DNA of 64,000 nucleotides from Sporobolomyces roseus (lineage: Eukaryota > Basidiomycota > Microbotryomycetes > Sporidiobolales > Sporidiobolaceae), in the NCBI GenBank assembly GCA_016617785.1, contig JADILM010000002.1, positions 1,984,001 through 2,048,000 of the forward strand. Reading direction: 5' to 3'. A program made the translations under genes and the position numbers. Of the stretch, positions 46,632 to 58,554 are shown in pieces. A model generated the notes under the pieces. It ran no database searches. It saw only the letters and a list, made by a program, of their open reading frames with translations, and had not been told where the DNA came from. The number at the start of each line of letters is the position of its first letter. Positions within the stretch are counted from its first letter, which is position 1.

Positions 46632-48904
46632 ATGGCTGTCCGACGGCTAGCGAGACAAGGATTGTTATGGACTGAAGCATCACCAATCGCTTCAACTTCA
46701 ACCGCTCGCTCACCTCCTCCCACTTGCTCAAAATGTCGACATTCGACTTCCTCTGCTATCAACCTTCATTCGGCCCACACAGCACGAGCACAGCATTCAG
46801 AAGACTCGCAAACTCACTCAAAACAACCTAGCAGTAGCTGGGCTGCTCTCTCGCGAGCATCTCAGGCTTTATTCGCTCCCACCGTTCAATCGACAAATTC
46901 CTCTTCTCCTCCTTCCTCCGTTCAACTCTCGGGTGCAGCTGCCGAACTCGTCGAGGAACTCAAAGCGAAGCATCCAGATCCCAATCGAGTATGGAACCTC
47001 TTCTCCCAAGTCGACCTTCAAGGTTTAACCCACACTCTTCCTCTCCTCTCCCTTCACTCCCTCCTCCCTGCTATTCACCTCAAACCAAACTCTTCAGCTC
47101 GAAAATCGTCGAGTCGGCCTCTCACGATTCAAGCATCAACGAACCTCGCGAGAGCTTACGCAGTCAAAGTGGATTTAATCAGGCTGAGGTTGAGACAAGC
47201 GGGAGCGAAAACGGGACCTGGAGATTGGAACGCCTTGTTGTGGCAGTATCACGCATTGAGGTATGCACCGGGAGTGACAAAGGTGTGGGACGAGATGATG
47301 GAAGCTGGACATTTACCTTCGCCGGTCATGTGTACGAGGGTTTTCGAAACGATGGTCGGATGGATTGAGATGCATGGTCGAGCGTCAGGGAAAGCGGTCG
47401 AGGGAGCAGCGGCACAACCTTTACTCAAGAAGGCCGTCAGTATGTTGGAGGATATCGGAGGAGACGAGAAACGAATGGATGCGGTCCTCGAACAGTTTTT
47501 TACGATCGTTACCAAGGCAAAGGATCGCAAAGTACTCTCGACCGTCGTCAAGCAGATCTACGCCTTCGACATCAAACTGCCGGGAGCCATCGTCGACCTC
47601 AAACCAGCGCAAATGGCCAAGACTCGGGTGATGGGAGAGAACGAAGTTTGTTGGGTTTTGGAAGGTTTGGCGGAATTGGACGACCTCTCTTCGATGATTG
47701 CCATGTTCGAAGTCTTCGACCAACCTTCGATCCATCCTTCCTCTCCCGATTTCTTCACCCAATCTTTCTCCAGTTCTACCTCTTCCCCTCCTTCGACCGC
47801 TGTTGATCAACCTCATCCTATCGGTACTCGCGCTTTCACGACTATCATTCAAGCTGCAAGTCGTCTCAACTCTGGTCCTATCGCTCGACACTATTTCGAC
47901 CTCCTCTTTACTCGTTGGGCGACAGACGCCAACTTCCGTATTTCCGAAATCGAACAAGCTGTAGGATCTGTCGAAAGTGAGTAAACGGATCAGTCCTCGA
48001 GTTCGCGTTTGATTGCTGATCGCTCGATTGTTCTCCTTTGACCACAGCTGTCGAACCTTCCTCGCTTCCTGAACAATCAACCTCTTCCTCTTCTCCCCCT
48101 CCCGAAGCTTCCGAAGTCATCGACGCCCTCACCAGCGAGACTTCTGACACTGTTCCCTCATCCGCCATCGACGCTCCTCGAGTCGACTTCAAGGCATCCC
48201 TCCCCGTCGCTCACCTTGCGAGTGCACCCGCTTCCCCTCTCCGACCTTACGCAGTTCCCTCCACTCTTATCGGAAACATCGCCCACTATTCTCTACACCA
48301 CCACGACGTCGCTACGGCCCGATGGATCCGTCTTCGCACGAAGCGATTACTCCAACTAATGGAATCGCAAGCACAACGTATCGGCTCAGTTCTCGATCGA
48401 CTCGAACCTTCTCGTACCGACGATACCCTCACCCCCTCTGATACCCCTCCTCGTTCCCTCACTCTCCTCCAACGAGAACTCGCCTTGATCTCTTACCATC
48501 GACAACAAGTACGACTCATGTTGTCCTCTGTCAAAGCTTCCTCGAACGTCGTTCGATCCATGTCCCAACTTCATCGACTCCAACACTCCCTCTCTCAACG
48601 ACAGAAACGACTCCAAGATCCAACTCTGACGAAACGAGATATAGTACGAGTTCGACCTGGAGTGAGGAGGAAAGAGCAACAGGTCTTGTTAACTAGGATT
48701 GTCGTGCTCAAGCATAGGTTGACCAAGTTGTACGAGATGGAAGGGTTGAGACCGGGGAATTGGGAGTTTGATAGGTGGAGTAACGAGATCAAGGAGTTGA
48801 GAAAGAGGGCCGACGGTCATGGGATTGGAGAAAGCGCGGATGAAGAAATGGGTAGATTCGGTACTCAGTCTCGAGAGCAGGATCAACAGGTTGTACGTGC
48901 TTAG
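46632..48904 (+). CDS. Probable mitochondrial PPR-like protein
   Basis: Two exons, 46632 to about 47978 and 48049-48904; the join reads SVETVEPSS. MAVRRLARQGLLWTEASPIA is a good mitochondrial presequence. The middle has helix-pair stretches such as WNALLWQYHALRYAPGVTKV with WDEMMEAGHLPSPVMCTRVF and TRAFTTIIQAASRLNSGPIA with RHYFDLL, whose spacing and wording resemble pentatricopeptide repeats. The C-terminal exon is Arg/Gln-rich and coiled-coil-like (LHRLQHSLSQRQKRLQDP). Basidiomycete PPR-like proteins usually act in mitochondrial RNA processing or translation. The PPR call is by eye and not certain. Confidence 0.72.
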
Positions 48905-49209
48905 GGGGTTGTCGTTACTGTATATCGATTCTTTTCTTGTTATAGTATGAAAATGTCTACATTACTGTGCATCAATCTTTTGTCTCTTCACTTAGTGATA
49001 TCGATACGATAGAGCCACTCTTTGAGAGCCGTTGAGAAAAGGGATCTACAGGGATAGGACCAAAAAAAGTGATCGAGAAAGTTTTCAATTTGACGCTCTA
49101 CGACCTCCCTCATTTTTTTCACACCTCGTCTCTTCACCACTCTCAACGCGTCTCCATCTATCGGAACTCGCTCCAGAGTACACCTACATTGATTCAACGC
49201 GGTCCCGGG
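48905..49209. other. Short intergenic region between the PPR-like gene and the hydrolase gene
   Basis: About 305 bp holding the PPR-like 3' UTR and the hydrolase promoter. The plus frame 49069 stays open into the hydrolase start, but its own start is not ATG-like. Nothing else seen. Confidence 0.4.
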
Positions 49210-50972
49210 ATGGCTTCAACTCGTTCTAGCACTCCAGTAACTCCTTCAACTTCACCTCGGAGATCCGTAGATGAAGAAGCAGAAGAAGAAGAGCGGGATG
49301 AGGAATCAGCAGGACTACTAAGTGACTATCAAGAGTACCCACCACCACCATCACCTCCTTCCCTTTCCTCTCCCTTTACATCGAAATCCTCCAGTTCAAC
49401 TCGACGGAGAACTTTACTCCTAATCTCCCTCCTCGTTTTCTTCGCCGTAGTCCTCGCTTCGACTCTACATCAATTCTCTGAACTCGCATCGACCCCCCGA
49501 GAACCCACATTGAAGGATTACTTTCATGATCCACCAGGAGATGGAGAATCATTAGACCGAGATTTGTTCATCGAAGAAGAAGCGAAATTATTGAAAGATT
49601 ACACAGTTACTGCGATCACACTGCATGGATTGGGACAAGATACGTTTGAAACTCCATTCGTCAGGAGAATGAAGGATCAGTTCCCTTATGTGAGGTGGTG
49701 AGTCTCTCTGTTCGATTCGCTTTTTGACCCCCCCCCCCTTGCATTTTGCTAATCTGTGATCGGAGTTCCGGTTTCTTGTCCTGCAGGGTCTCACCTACTG
49801 CAGGTAACTTGAACGTGACTGTGAGAGGCTACGAACCTACTTCGGCTTGGTTCAATATTGAGTACGTTTTTCACATATTCGATTTCTGCGGAGTTTCGTG
49901 TGAACCTGACCGACTTTCTCTCTCTGTCTCTCTTTCGCATTGTAGGACATTCGACGATCTATCACAAGGAGAGAACTTGGACGAGTTTGTGCATTCGCAA
50001 AGGCAGATCAATGAATTGGTGGATCAAGAACGTGCGAAAATGATCGACGAGGGAAAAGAACCTAGGATTGCGCTGTTGGGTTTCTCACAAGGTACACTTT
50101 CATTTCTCTGTTGAAGTATGAGACGCTCGCTGACGGTGCCGATGATTGCAAACAGGCGCTGTGATGACTCTACTCAGTTTGTTATCCTCGAACGCAACGG
50201 ATCGATTCGAAGGTTGTGTCGCTCTATCAGCCTACGTTCCCCTGCTCGATCATCTCGACGATGTACGCTCATTCTCACACTTCTTCACTGTGCACTCAGC
50301 TGATTTCTGCTCTCCGTTCAGATCGTTACGACAGAATCGAAAGACATTCCATTATTCTGGGGACATGGTCAACTCGATCCTTACCTAACGTTAGCCTCGC
50401 TCTTCTTCAGCGCTCCTAGATTGTCCTAGATTGTACGCTGACAAACTTCGGGAGTGTAACAGCGTTGACGAAGCGAAAGAAGGAGCAAAGTTACTCAACT
50501 CGTCTCGCATTGGCCTTCGCAAGTTTGAATTCCACGTGAGTTATTCCGAGCTCTCACTATCCTTTGAGCTATCTTTGGCTGAACTCGAACTGAGCGTGCC
50601 CAAAACAGACTTATGAGAATTTGGATCATATTTGGAACGAGAAAGAATTGGACGATATGGCGGATTGTGAGTTTCCTTCTCTTCTTTCCTCCAGTATACC
50701 TCGAGAGACGATTACTGAGGTCGGAGGAACTTACAGGGTTCAAACGAAACGTCCCACGCTATAAAGGAGGAAGAAGACGTCCGAGTCGACCTTCTCCCTC
50801 TCCTTCCTTTTCCCCCTCTCCCGTCAGCGCAACAAAGGAGGAACCGCCAAAGTTGACGGAGACTGTCGAGGAGAAAGCTCGGGAACAAGCGGTCGAATGG
50901 ATCGAAGTGAATCCTCTCGACACAAAGAGGAGGTCGCTCGAAGTCAGGAAGAGGAGGAATCGACGGCTCTGA
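49210..50972 (+). CDS. Membrane-anchored acyl-protein thioesterase / carboxylesterase-like hydrolase
   Basis: Alpha/beta hydrolase of the phospholipase/carboxylesterase (APT/LYPLA) family. ATG 49210 (MASTRSSTPVTPSTSPRRSV) begins an acidic, Ser/Pro-rich cytosolic part. One membrane helix follows (RTLLLISLLVFFAVVLASTL), then the catalytic fold: ITLHGLGQDTFETPFV, nucleophile Ser in ALLGFSQGAVM, acid in WGHGQLDPYLT and His in TYENLDHIWN. About seven exons. The final exon adds a Lys/Arg- and Pro-rich tail ending RKRRNRRL. Known soluble APTs remove palmitate from proteins. The added N-terminal anchor is unusual and would place this enzyme on a membrane facing the lumen or outside. Substrate unknown. 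Confidence 0.87.
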
Positions 50973-51455
50973 CGAGGAGGAGAGCTGGACCTCTCGTGAA
51001 CTGTGGAAGGCCACTGAAGTGTCATCATAGAAGGTCTCTATCCCGATTTGTTTCGTTCTCTTTCTTTTAGCATCACCGTGTCGTTTTTTTCGTTCTGTCG
51101 GAAGTCTCTCGAGTTTCGTTTGCTGTACTCTTTGTTTTCCCTTTGCATAACCTTGTTGTCAATACTGCATCACTCTCTCTCTCTCGTCATGTTATCGATG
51201 GTTACGACATACGAGAGGGGAAAAGGGAAATGTTGCGAAATTAGAGACGAAAGCTAGTTACAAAGAGTGAGAGGGAGAGTGGATGGAAAAGTCCATATGT
51301 GCTGAGAGAATAAGGGTAACTAGGTGGTGAGGAGGTTAGGGGTAAATATGGAAGAAGGGAAAGAGGAGAGGGGGATACATTCGAACAAGAAAGGGGTAAA
51401 GAGTAAACAGTTTCCGACTACATGGTTTTGTACATCGCGCTCTCGTGCGAGGAAT
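50973..51455. other. Convergent 3' region
   Basis: About 480 bp between the hydrolase and the RCR-like gene, T-rich on the left and A/G-rich on the right, as expected for two facing 3' UTRs. No gene seen. Confidence 0.4.
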
Positions 51456-52408
51456 TTACTTCCCACCACTAGTAGGAGGAGGACCTGAAGGAGGAGCGTA
51501 ATAAGGTTGAGCGGTAGATTGCGATGCTGCTGGAGGAGGAGATTGAGGTGGAGCGTATTGCATGTTGGGTCCTTCTCCATGTGTCGCTGGATCTTCGTAG
51601 CGTGAGTTGCTATCGGTTCTGTAGTTGGAGTCTGAAGGGACGTGGAAAACGAGAAGTTAGCTTGAGATCGCAAATTGTGAAGTTGCGAACAACTGAAACT
51701 CACATTGAGGTGGAGGAGCAGCGTATGAGTTTCCATTCGCTTGTTGCGGTTGCTGTTGACCGTATCCGCCTTGTCCATACCCATTCCACTGCCCACCTTG
51801 ATGCTGTCCTTGAGCGAAAGGTAAACCACTCCCTTGACCTTGAGGATAACTTTGTAAAGGATACGCAGTTTTGAACGCTCTCGCCCTCCTTCTTCGCATA
51901 GTAAATCCAACGAGTAAGATGATGAGTGCTACGGCTACAGCGACTGTTCGGTGTGAGGAAGGTTTTGGGTTAGCCAAGGGAACACGAAATGACGAAGTGA
52001 GAGATTTCTCGCGGGGGATTGAGTCAAGAGGGAGAGGGAAGGGAAGGGAGAGGGAGAGGAGGTAAAGAAGATATACTTACTACCAACTCCGATACCGATT
52101 CGAGTACCGTAATTTGATCCATTATTGTAATCTATTTGAGAAAGAAAGGAGAAGCGAAGGACGTCAGTTTGAACGAGTTCGGAAGAGTAGAATGAAGAGT
52201 GCTAGCCATTGTGATCGTACTCTGTCCATTCAATGCTATATCCCCACCATCGAAAGAGAGTTGAGCGAGAGATTTGGAAGATGATACGATCCACGACGAA
52301 ATCGGATGTTTACTCAAAAGAAGGAGAGAGAGGCTTACAGTATTGTGCTTTGACTGGGTTAGCTAAGGCTAATGCTGCTAGTAATGCTAGTGTTGTTGTT
52401 TGCTGCAT
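51456..52408 (-). CDS. Secretory single-pass membrane protein, RCR-like
   Basis: ATG 52408 opens a signal peptide (MQQTTTLALLAALALANPVK..AQY). A later exon gives a short luminal part (YNNGSNYGTRIGIGVG), one membrane helix (VAVAVALIILLVGFTMRRRRAR) and a Gln/Gly/Pro-rich cytosolic tail (GQWNGYGQGGYGQQQPQQ). The last exon ends PPPTSGGK. This layout matches the RCR family (yeast Rcr1/2, endosome-vacuole trafficking of membrane proteins and Congo red resistance). A possible small middle exon near 52240-52200 (RWWGYSIEWTEYDHNG), also RCR-like, could not be joined with confidence. Confidence 0.62.
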
Positions 52409-52966
52409 GTTTGAGAGAACAGAGAGTGGAGTGAAGCGAGAAGTCGAAAAAGGCGGTGACGGAAGATTCGAAGTGGTTTCGCAAAGGAGAGTGGCGAAGT
52501 CATTTCCAATTTCTTCATTTCCTTGCCGAGTAATATTACCACGTTATTCGATAGTACGATCGTCGGTACCCACCTATCCGCAGCCGCTGCAAAAGGCTTC
52601 GAAGTTCGAGAAGGACTTGGTTCAATTCCTCGTTTTTGGCTCCTTCGCAGTCAGGATGCAGCTACAATGGGGGTCGTCGAATGCGTCGATGTGGTCGTTG
52701 CGACGTTGAGCGCCCGAGCTGCCAACCTGAACCGTCGGGATCGGATGTAGAGACTTCGCAAAGGATTTCTCTGCGGGTTTACTCCTCTTCGCCGTTCTCT
52801 CGCTCTTCGTTACCACCCTCGAAAGAAGACGTCGCAGCCGCCGAGCCCCGAACCGTGAAGAAGAATGACCTTTTGTTGACAAGCAGGGAGATAGAGTGGG
52901 AAACGAAAAAACAACTTTTGATTTACTACGAACAAAACTTCATTGACAAGCAATACCTTCCATTCT

Positions 52967-54193
52967 TTAGAGGGTGGTGAAACGAAGGTAAGGGTAAACA
53001 ACCTCTACACCGTTCTTGAACATCTTTTCAGCGTCCTCAGTCTACAATCGCACAATTCATCAGTACTCGCTTGCGAAGCATTCGAAAGGAGGAGAGGATT
53101 TACCTTGACGGAAGGGTGAACGATGACACGATCTCCAGGAGTCCAGTTTGCAGGGGTAGTGATCTTGTTCTTGTCACCGAGTTGAAGGGAGTCGATCACT
53201 CGCAAGATTTCGTCGAATTGACGACCGGTCGAAGCGGGGTAGGTCAAAGTCAAACGGATCTTCTTTGCTGGGTCGATAACGTAAACGGATCGGACAGTGA
53301 ATGGAATACTGTGAATTCGGAGGAGGAAGACTCATCAGCGATTTGAAGAAAGTGTGATGCGTTCTTCTCGACGGAAACTCACCCTTTCGAGTCCAAGTTG
53401 GTCAAATCTTGTTCGTCGAGCATATCCTGAATCGGGGGAGAGGCGGAAAGTCAGAAAATGGCGAAAGACAGGACTGTATTCAGAGAATGCAAACTTACGT
53501 AGAGAGCAGCAACTTCGCGAGAAGGATCAGCGATGATAGGGAATTGCAAGTCGACCTTTCCGAACTTGTTGATGTCCTAAAATCGTCATCATCGAGATAT
53601 CAGCTGCTGAATGATCGAGGTCGTCGTTCGAAACGACGATTCGAAATGGGAAAATGCAAAACTTACCTCGATCCATTCTCCGTGAGACTTGAGCTCGTTA
53701 CATGAGAGACCGATGAGCTTGACACCACGTTCCTTGAACTTGGGCGCGAGTTTAGCAGCCTCACTCAATTCCTGTATTCAGGAAGAACGAATTGAGCAAA
53801 AGCGTTTCTATCGTAGTTCTCAAAGTGGTACTGCTGCTTACGGTGGTGCAGACAGGGGTAAAGCTACAAGCAAATAGTGTCGGTCTCGCAGAATTAAGAG
53901 CGCATAGGAGGGAAATGGGACTTACTCAGCAGGATGCGAGAAAAGGATAGCCCATGAATCTCCGACCCAGTCGTGGAATTGGATATCTCCTTGAGTGGTT
54001 TGAGCCTACACATTCAAAGTGATTGTCAGCATTCGATTCTTATCTCGAGGAGAGCTGCGTCTCCCTCTTGATCGTTTCATCATCTTTAACCTCCACTTTG
54101 CGCTCCTTCACTACGAGAGACCGCGATCTAACTCACCTTGAAGTCAGGAGCGGTGTTTCCGAGGCGAAGACCTTGCTTTTGGTTAGCAGCCAT
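52967..54193 (-). CDS. 1-Cys peroxiredoxin (PRX6/PRX1 type)
   Basis: Reduces peroxides through one peroxidatic Cys. Exons: MAANQKQGLRLGNTAPDFK (ATG 54193); AQTTQGDIQFHDWVGDSWAI; the active-site exon FTPVCTTELSEAAKLAPKFK; LIGLSCNELKSHGEWIED; then KFGKVDLQFPIIADPSREVA, KIRLTLTYPASTGRQFDEIL and the 1-Cys C-terminal dimer arm (ITTPANWTPGDRVIVHPSVK). The final exon ends VYPYLRFTTL with TAA at 52967-52969. Length about 220. There is no mitochondrial presequence, so it is likely cytosolic. PVCTTE and the Prx6-type PANW/PGD arm set it apart from 2-Cys enzymes. Confidence 0.95.
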
Positions 54194-54717
54194 TGTTTGA
54201 CTGTGAAATCGAAAAAGTCAATATTCAAAGTGGGGTGAAATCGTGGCAACGAGCGAGGAGAGCTCTCTGGGGATCGAGGAACGCACTGTGTGGTAGATAG
54301 GTGTGTTGTGAGTGGAACGGAAGAGAAGCGCGGGAAAAGTGAGGGGAGGGAAGGAGGAAGAGGAAAGAATGAGATCGACCAAATTCAATCCCGAAATTGC
54401 GTGCTGTCCCATCGAACTTGGCGAGCGATATTTTCGAAAGCGCTTCTAACGATGAGATAGGAGAGGTATGGATTGAAAAGCTTCGATGGCTCTCCAAAAA
54501 ATCGATCGGTTGACAGAAAAACGAAACAAGTCCTCCCTTCGCAAGTCGAGCTACGAAGCTGACCTAGAACTGTTCACTGCGCCGAGTTCCGAACGACAAA
54601 CGACAAACGAACACAAAATGAATAGCAACAATAGTATGAAGCGCGAATAGAAAGCAACAGGTACAACTCGAACGAAAGAAACGACAGAAAAACGAACGAA
54701 ACGCAAAACCTCTTCTC
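54194..54717. other. Region between the peroxiredoxin start and AMMECR1 stop
   Basis: About 520 bp with the peroxiredoxin promoter and an A-rich stretch (about 54600-54715) that would be the AMMECR1 3' UTR. Minus frames at 54218-54497 have no recognisable content. Confidence 0.4.
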
Positions 54718-55724
54718 TCATGGCTCACCCAATCCTTGACCTTTCCTCCATTCGACCCACTCGTGATAATCCACCTTGACCTTCTTACTCTGGTACCGAC
54801 TGACCTTGCACTGCTTCCTCAATTCCTCCGTCACAGTCCCTTTGAATCCCGCTTTCCGAATCGCCGCATTGACTGCATCGACTTTACTCCAACCCTGTTC
54901 GACCGCTACATCGGGAAGAAATGTCGCGTGCAGGACCGTCTTGAGTTGCTTGGGATTTGCTGAGCGAGGGAGGGAGAGTGAGAGCTGAGGTAAGGAGGAG
55001 AGGGAACGATAGGAAGGGGTAGTCGAGGAGAGTGCATCAGAGGAACCGGTAGAAGGTGTGGAGGCGGTCGAGGGAGTAGAAGATGAGGAGGAGGACGGAG
55101 GAAGGGAAGGGAAGGAGAGTAAGGGGTTGGCAAATTGAACATAAATGCCGTGTTTGTCGAGAGTCCAATCTAGGTAGTCGGTGCACTCTTCGAAATCCGT
55201 CAAGAGCGAGACGCTGTGAAGTCCAACGAGGGGTCGAGTCAGGTCAAGCAGTCTTGCAAACGTTTGCGATTCGTTGAGAGCTTACCCGCATTGTAATCGT
55301 TTCAGTTCCTTTGTCGTGATCGGATCGAAACGATGATCTCGGAAAGCGCTGTGCCATTCGAGAAAGTATAAGCAATCCACTCCTCGACACACTGACATCA
55401 GAAACGAGAGAGCTTTACCTGATCGCAGCGTAATCCTTCAATCCTTCTCCCAATTCGAGCGCCTCGAAATTCCCGATACAACCTCTCAACCTATACTCTC
55501 CATCCGATCGAGATTTGATGTTCCAGGTAACGAATAGAGGGCTATCGAGAGAGAGAGAGCTTGAATCAGCCCAGGCGAGAGAGTTCTTCGGGATGAGTGG
55601 GGACTCACAACTCGAGGGAATCATCGAATGAAGGTTCCGGCGGTTCAGTATGATTTAAATGTGAATTGATGACTTCGAAGCAGTAGTAGGCGTGCTCAGG
55701 AAGAGCTTCTTCGGTTGAAGTCAT
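54718..55724 (-). CDS. AMMECR1-domain protein
   Basis: Member of the widely conserved AMMECR1 family, whose molecular function is still unclear. ATG 55724 (MTSTEEALPEHAYYCFEVIN). The next exon has LFVTWNIKSRSDGEYRLRGC with IGNF, the family's LRGCIG signature. Next are AFRDHRFDPIT and LLTDFEECTDYLDWTLDKHG, then QLKTVLHATFLPDVAVEQGW. A Ser/Thr/Pro-rich insertion of about 55 residues (near 55140-54980) sits between the two halves of the domain. The C-terminus YHEWVEWRKGQGLGEP ends with TGA at 54718-54720. Confidence 0.93.
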
Positions 55725-56083
55725 TCGGAGGAGGAGGAACGAGGGAGCGAGAGACGGGGCTCTTGAAGGGGTCTGGAGGGAGCAGAAGTGGGAGAGGAAT
55801 CGAGTAATTCAAGGCCGAGGGATCCGATAGAGTTCTTGAGAGTGAAAGGTCGATGGGAGAGAGCGAAATTTGGAGAGGGGGAGAAAGTGATCGCTCAACA
55901 TCACTTCCAAAGCTGAGAGCGATAGACTAGCAGTCTTACTACGCTAACTGAAACGCATTGGAACTATAGGCGATTTTCTGGCGAGACGTTGAGAGTTGCG
56001 AGAAATTTCTCTCTCCCTCGTCGAGGAGTTCCGGCGGTGATTCACTTCTTCCCATTCCACTTCGGCTCTGCTGAACGCCTACT
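55725..56083. promoter_or_regulatory. Divergent promoter region between AMMECR1 and GT69 genes
   Basis: About 360 bp between two opposite start codons, so it should contain both promoters. The left half is G/A-rich (reads CT-rich for the minus-strand gene). No defined motif recognised. Confidence 0.4.
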
Positions 56084-58257
56084 ATGAACTATCAGTCGCC
56101 GTACAGCTCGATCAACACGGGCTCACGGCTGCGACAACGACAACGTAGACCTCAATCTTCCATCTCTTTAGCGTTTCAACAACCCGCAGAAGCTGGCAAC
56201 GCTGCACTCCTCTTCCTCAGACGCAAGGCTGGTTCCTTGCTATCATTGACTATCGGAGTCTTGATTGGATTATTCGTTGCTGGTCTCTTTACCGGTGGAA
56301 CTGTAAGTCTGATCACTTTCACTCAATTTCTTGGAGCCATTTCTCCCCTCTCTTCTCACTATTACGAGCTGATGAGAGAGGATTATGTGAATATACAGCA
56401 ACAAACAGTGCCGGGATGGAAAGGACCAGGTCCAGCAGATATGTGGACTCAACGAACAGGTGTACATCGAAATCCAGTAGCACTCCCAACTCTCGCACAA
56501 CGAGAACGCGTATTCAAGATCATGGCCACCTTGACGGGACACCACACTCGATTCTGTTTGAGAAACGCTCAAAAGGCCTACCGGCGGCAAGTTTACGAAC
56601 GATACGAACCTCTAGTCGGTTACGAACAGAAATCGAAACGGAAAGGGTTGTTTCAGAGGGTGGTGCCAAAGGTTGCGAGGAGAGGGTTCTTTAGTTCAGA
56701 TGATGAGATGACAGAGGTGGAACAAATATTCTCGCATTCGAAGGACGGAAGGGATGCGAAAGCGGTAGCGGGAACGAAGGGGAGAAGTTTGAGCCGGACA
56801 CCTTACGAAGGACACAAGTACTACTTCGCCATCAATCTCTACAACTCTTTCGACATCATTCCCGACCTCTTCAGTAACATGTTCAAGGTTTCCGCCATCT
56901 TGGGATTCCACAACGTCTTCATTTCGGTTTACGAGAACGGTTCGAACGATCAAACGAAGGCTCTCCTCCGACTCTTCGACGCCTTGGGACGATCAATCGG
57001 TCTTCGAATCGTCATTCGTACCTCCCTTCGAACTCGTGGAGCTTTCAACCATCGTATCGAATATCTAGCCGAAGTCCGAAACGCCGCTCTCGCACCACTG
57101 TGGGAGTTGAGGGAGACCGAGGGAGAAGTGTTCGACTCGATCATCTTCATGAACGATGTCTTGCCGTGTATCGACGATGTACTCGAGCTAGTATGGCAGA
57201 GTAGGAGGCAGAATGCGGGAATTACTTGTGGATCAGATTACATTTTCCACGATGAAGTCGTACGTTCTCCATTTCGCTCTCGTTTCCTCGTCGTCAACGC
57301 AGATGTAGACTAACGCTCTCTCTCTCGTACTCGCAATCAGGGTCAACCGGTATTCTACGACAAGTAAGCTCTCGGCTTTCCTTTGTTCGCCTCAGAATCT
57401 CCTGCTAATCCCTTTTCTCTTCTCGCAGTTGGGTCGCGCGAGACATCAACGGTACAGCACTCGAGAACGCACCTTTCGAAGCCGTCTTCCATCACCAAGA
57501 ATCAGCTTGGCGATTCCAGCGACACTTGCCCGTTCAAGTCCAATCATGTTGGAACGGTATCGCCGTCCTCGACCCCGCTCCCTTCTACGCTCATCCTCAC
57601 GTCAAGTTCCGTATGGCGAACCTCTCGGCAGGAGAGTGCTCAGCTTCAGAGTGTTCGTTGATTTGTAACGATTACTGGCAAGCTGGTTATGGTCGAATCA
57701 TCATGATCTCTCGAGTCAAACTCGCTTACGACAACGTTAGCTCTCTCGTCTCTTTCGCTCTACATTACTCGTTCGAAGCTGATCAATTCGTCTCCCGAAC
57801 AGACTGTTTGGGAGATTATTCATCCTGAACGTCGAAACTTGACTTACATTCGAGGTTACACTCGATTAGGAGGAAATCCAGATGATCCTCATTCAGATCC
57901 ACAAGATCGAAGTTGGTACGGTCCGCACGACCGACTGTTCCGTCAAGAAGAGAGTGAAGCGATCGTTTTCCGTCAACCTCCTCCTTATGGTACGCTTCCT
58001 TCCTTTTCTGTGCCCTGTACGATGGGAGACTGATGACTCGTCTTGCTCGTTACGCTCATAGTCTGGTGCTGGGGATGGGATGGTGCGGGAGATCTCGATG
58101 GACCTGATGTCGAGCCTATTTGGGAATTAATGGTGAGTTTTCAACTCATTTCCTTCGCTTTTCACTTCGATCCTAATAATTCGTACTATCTCGATAGCCC
58201 AACTACACTATGGATACTACTCTAGTCCGACATGACCGTTCTTTCACTGAACTATAG
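56084..58257 (+). CDS. Type II membrane glycosyltransferase, GT69 / CAP59 family
   Basis: GT69 includes Cryptococcus Cmt1 (alpha-1,3-mannosyltransferase) and the capsule proteins Cap59/Cap60. ATG 56084. Membrane anchor at about residues 46-70 (LLSLTIGVLIGLFVAGLFTG). Luminal domain: YYFAINLYNSFDIIPDLF, ILGFHNVFISVYENGSND, IIFMNDVLPCIDDVLELVWQ (DxD-like region), ITCGSDYIFHDE, WVARDINGTALE, HVKFRMANLSAGECSASECS. Late exons read TVWEIIHPERRNLTYIRGYT, VWCWGWDGAGDLDGPDVEPI and end RSFTEL, TAG at 58255-58257. A GTAAGT..ATACAG segment (56303-56398, 32 codons) is in frame and could be kept or spliced. It likely acts in the Golgi on wall or capsule mannan. Confidence 0.92.
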
Positions 58258-58554
58258 AAGTAGGGAGGGGGAACCGATTCGTTTATTATACCCGGGAGTC
58301 GAGCTGTTTGTTTTGTTTTATCGTTCGTGCGGAGGAGGGGGTGGGGAAGAGAAGGGAGGAGAAGGAAAAGGACGAAGGTTCTGTTTTGTAGACACAGCAT
58401 CTTTCATTTTCCACTGTAGTTTTATATCTCGCTTCGTTCGCATCTCATCTTTCTCTGTCGTCGGCAGAGACGACTGCATCGATCGGAAAGATTGGCACGG
58501 ATCTTGCAAAGAGTGAAAGGGATAGTAGGGCAAAGTAGAAAAGTAGGAAGGTAT
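58258..58554. other. Convergent 3' region between GT69 and the membrane protein gene
   Basis: About 300 bp of facing 3' UTRs. A G-rich run lies near 58330-58370. No gene seen. Confidence 0.4.
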
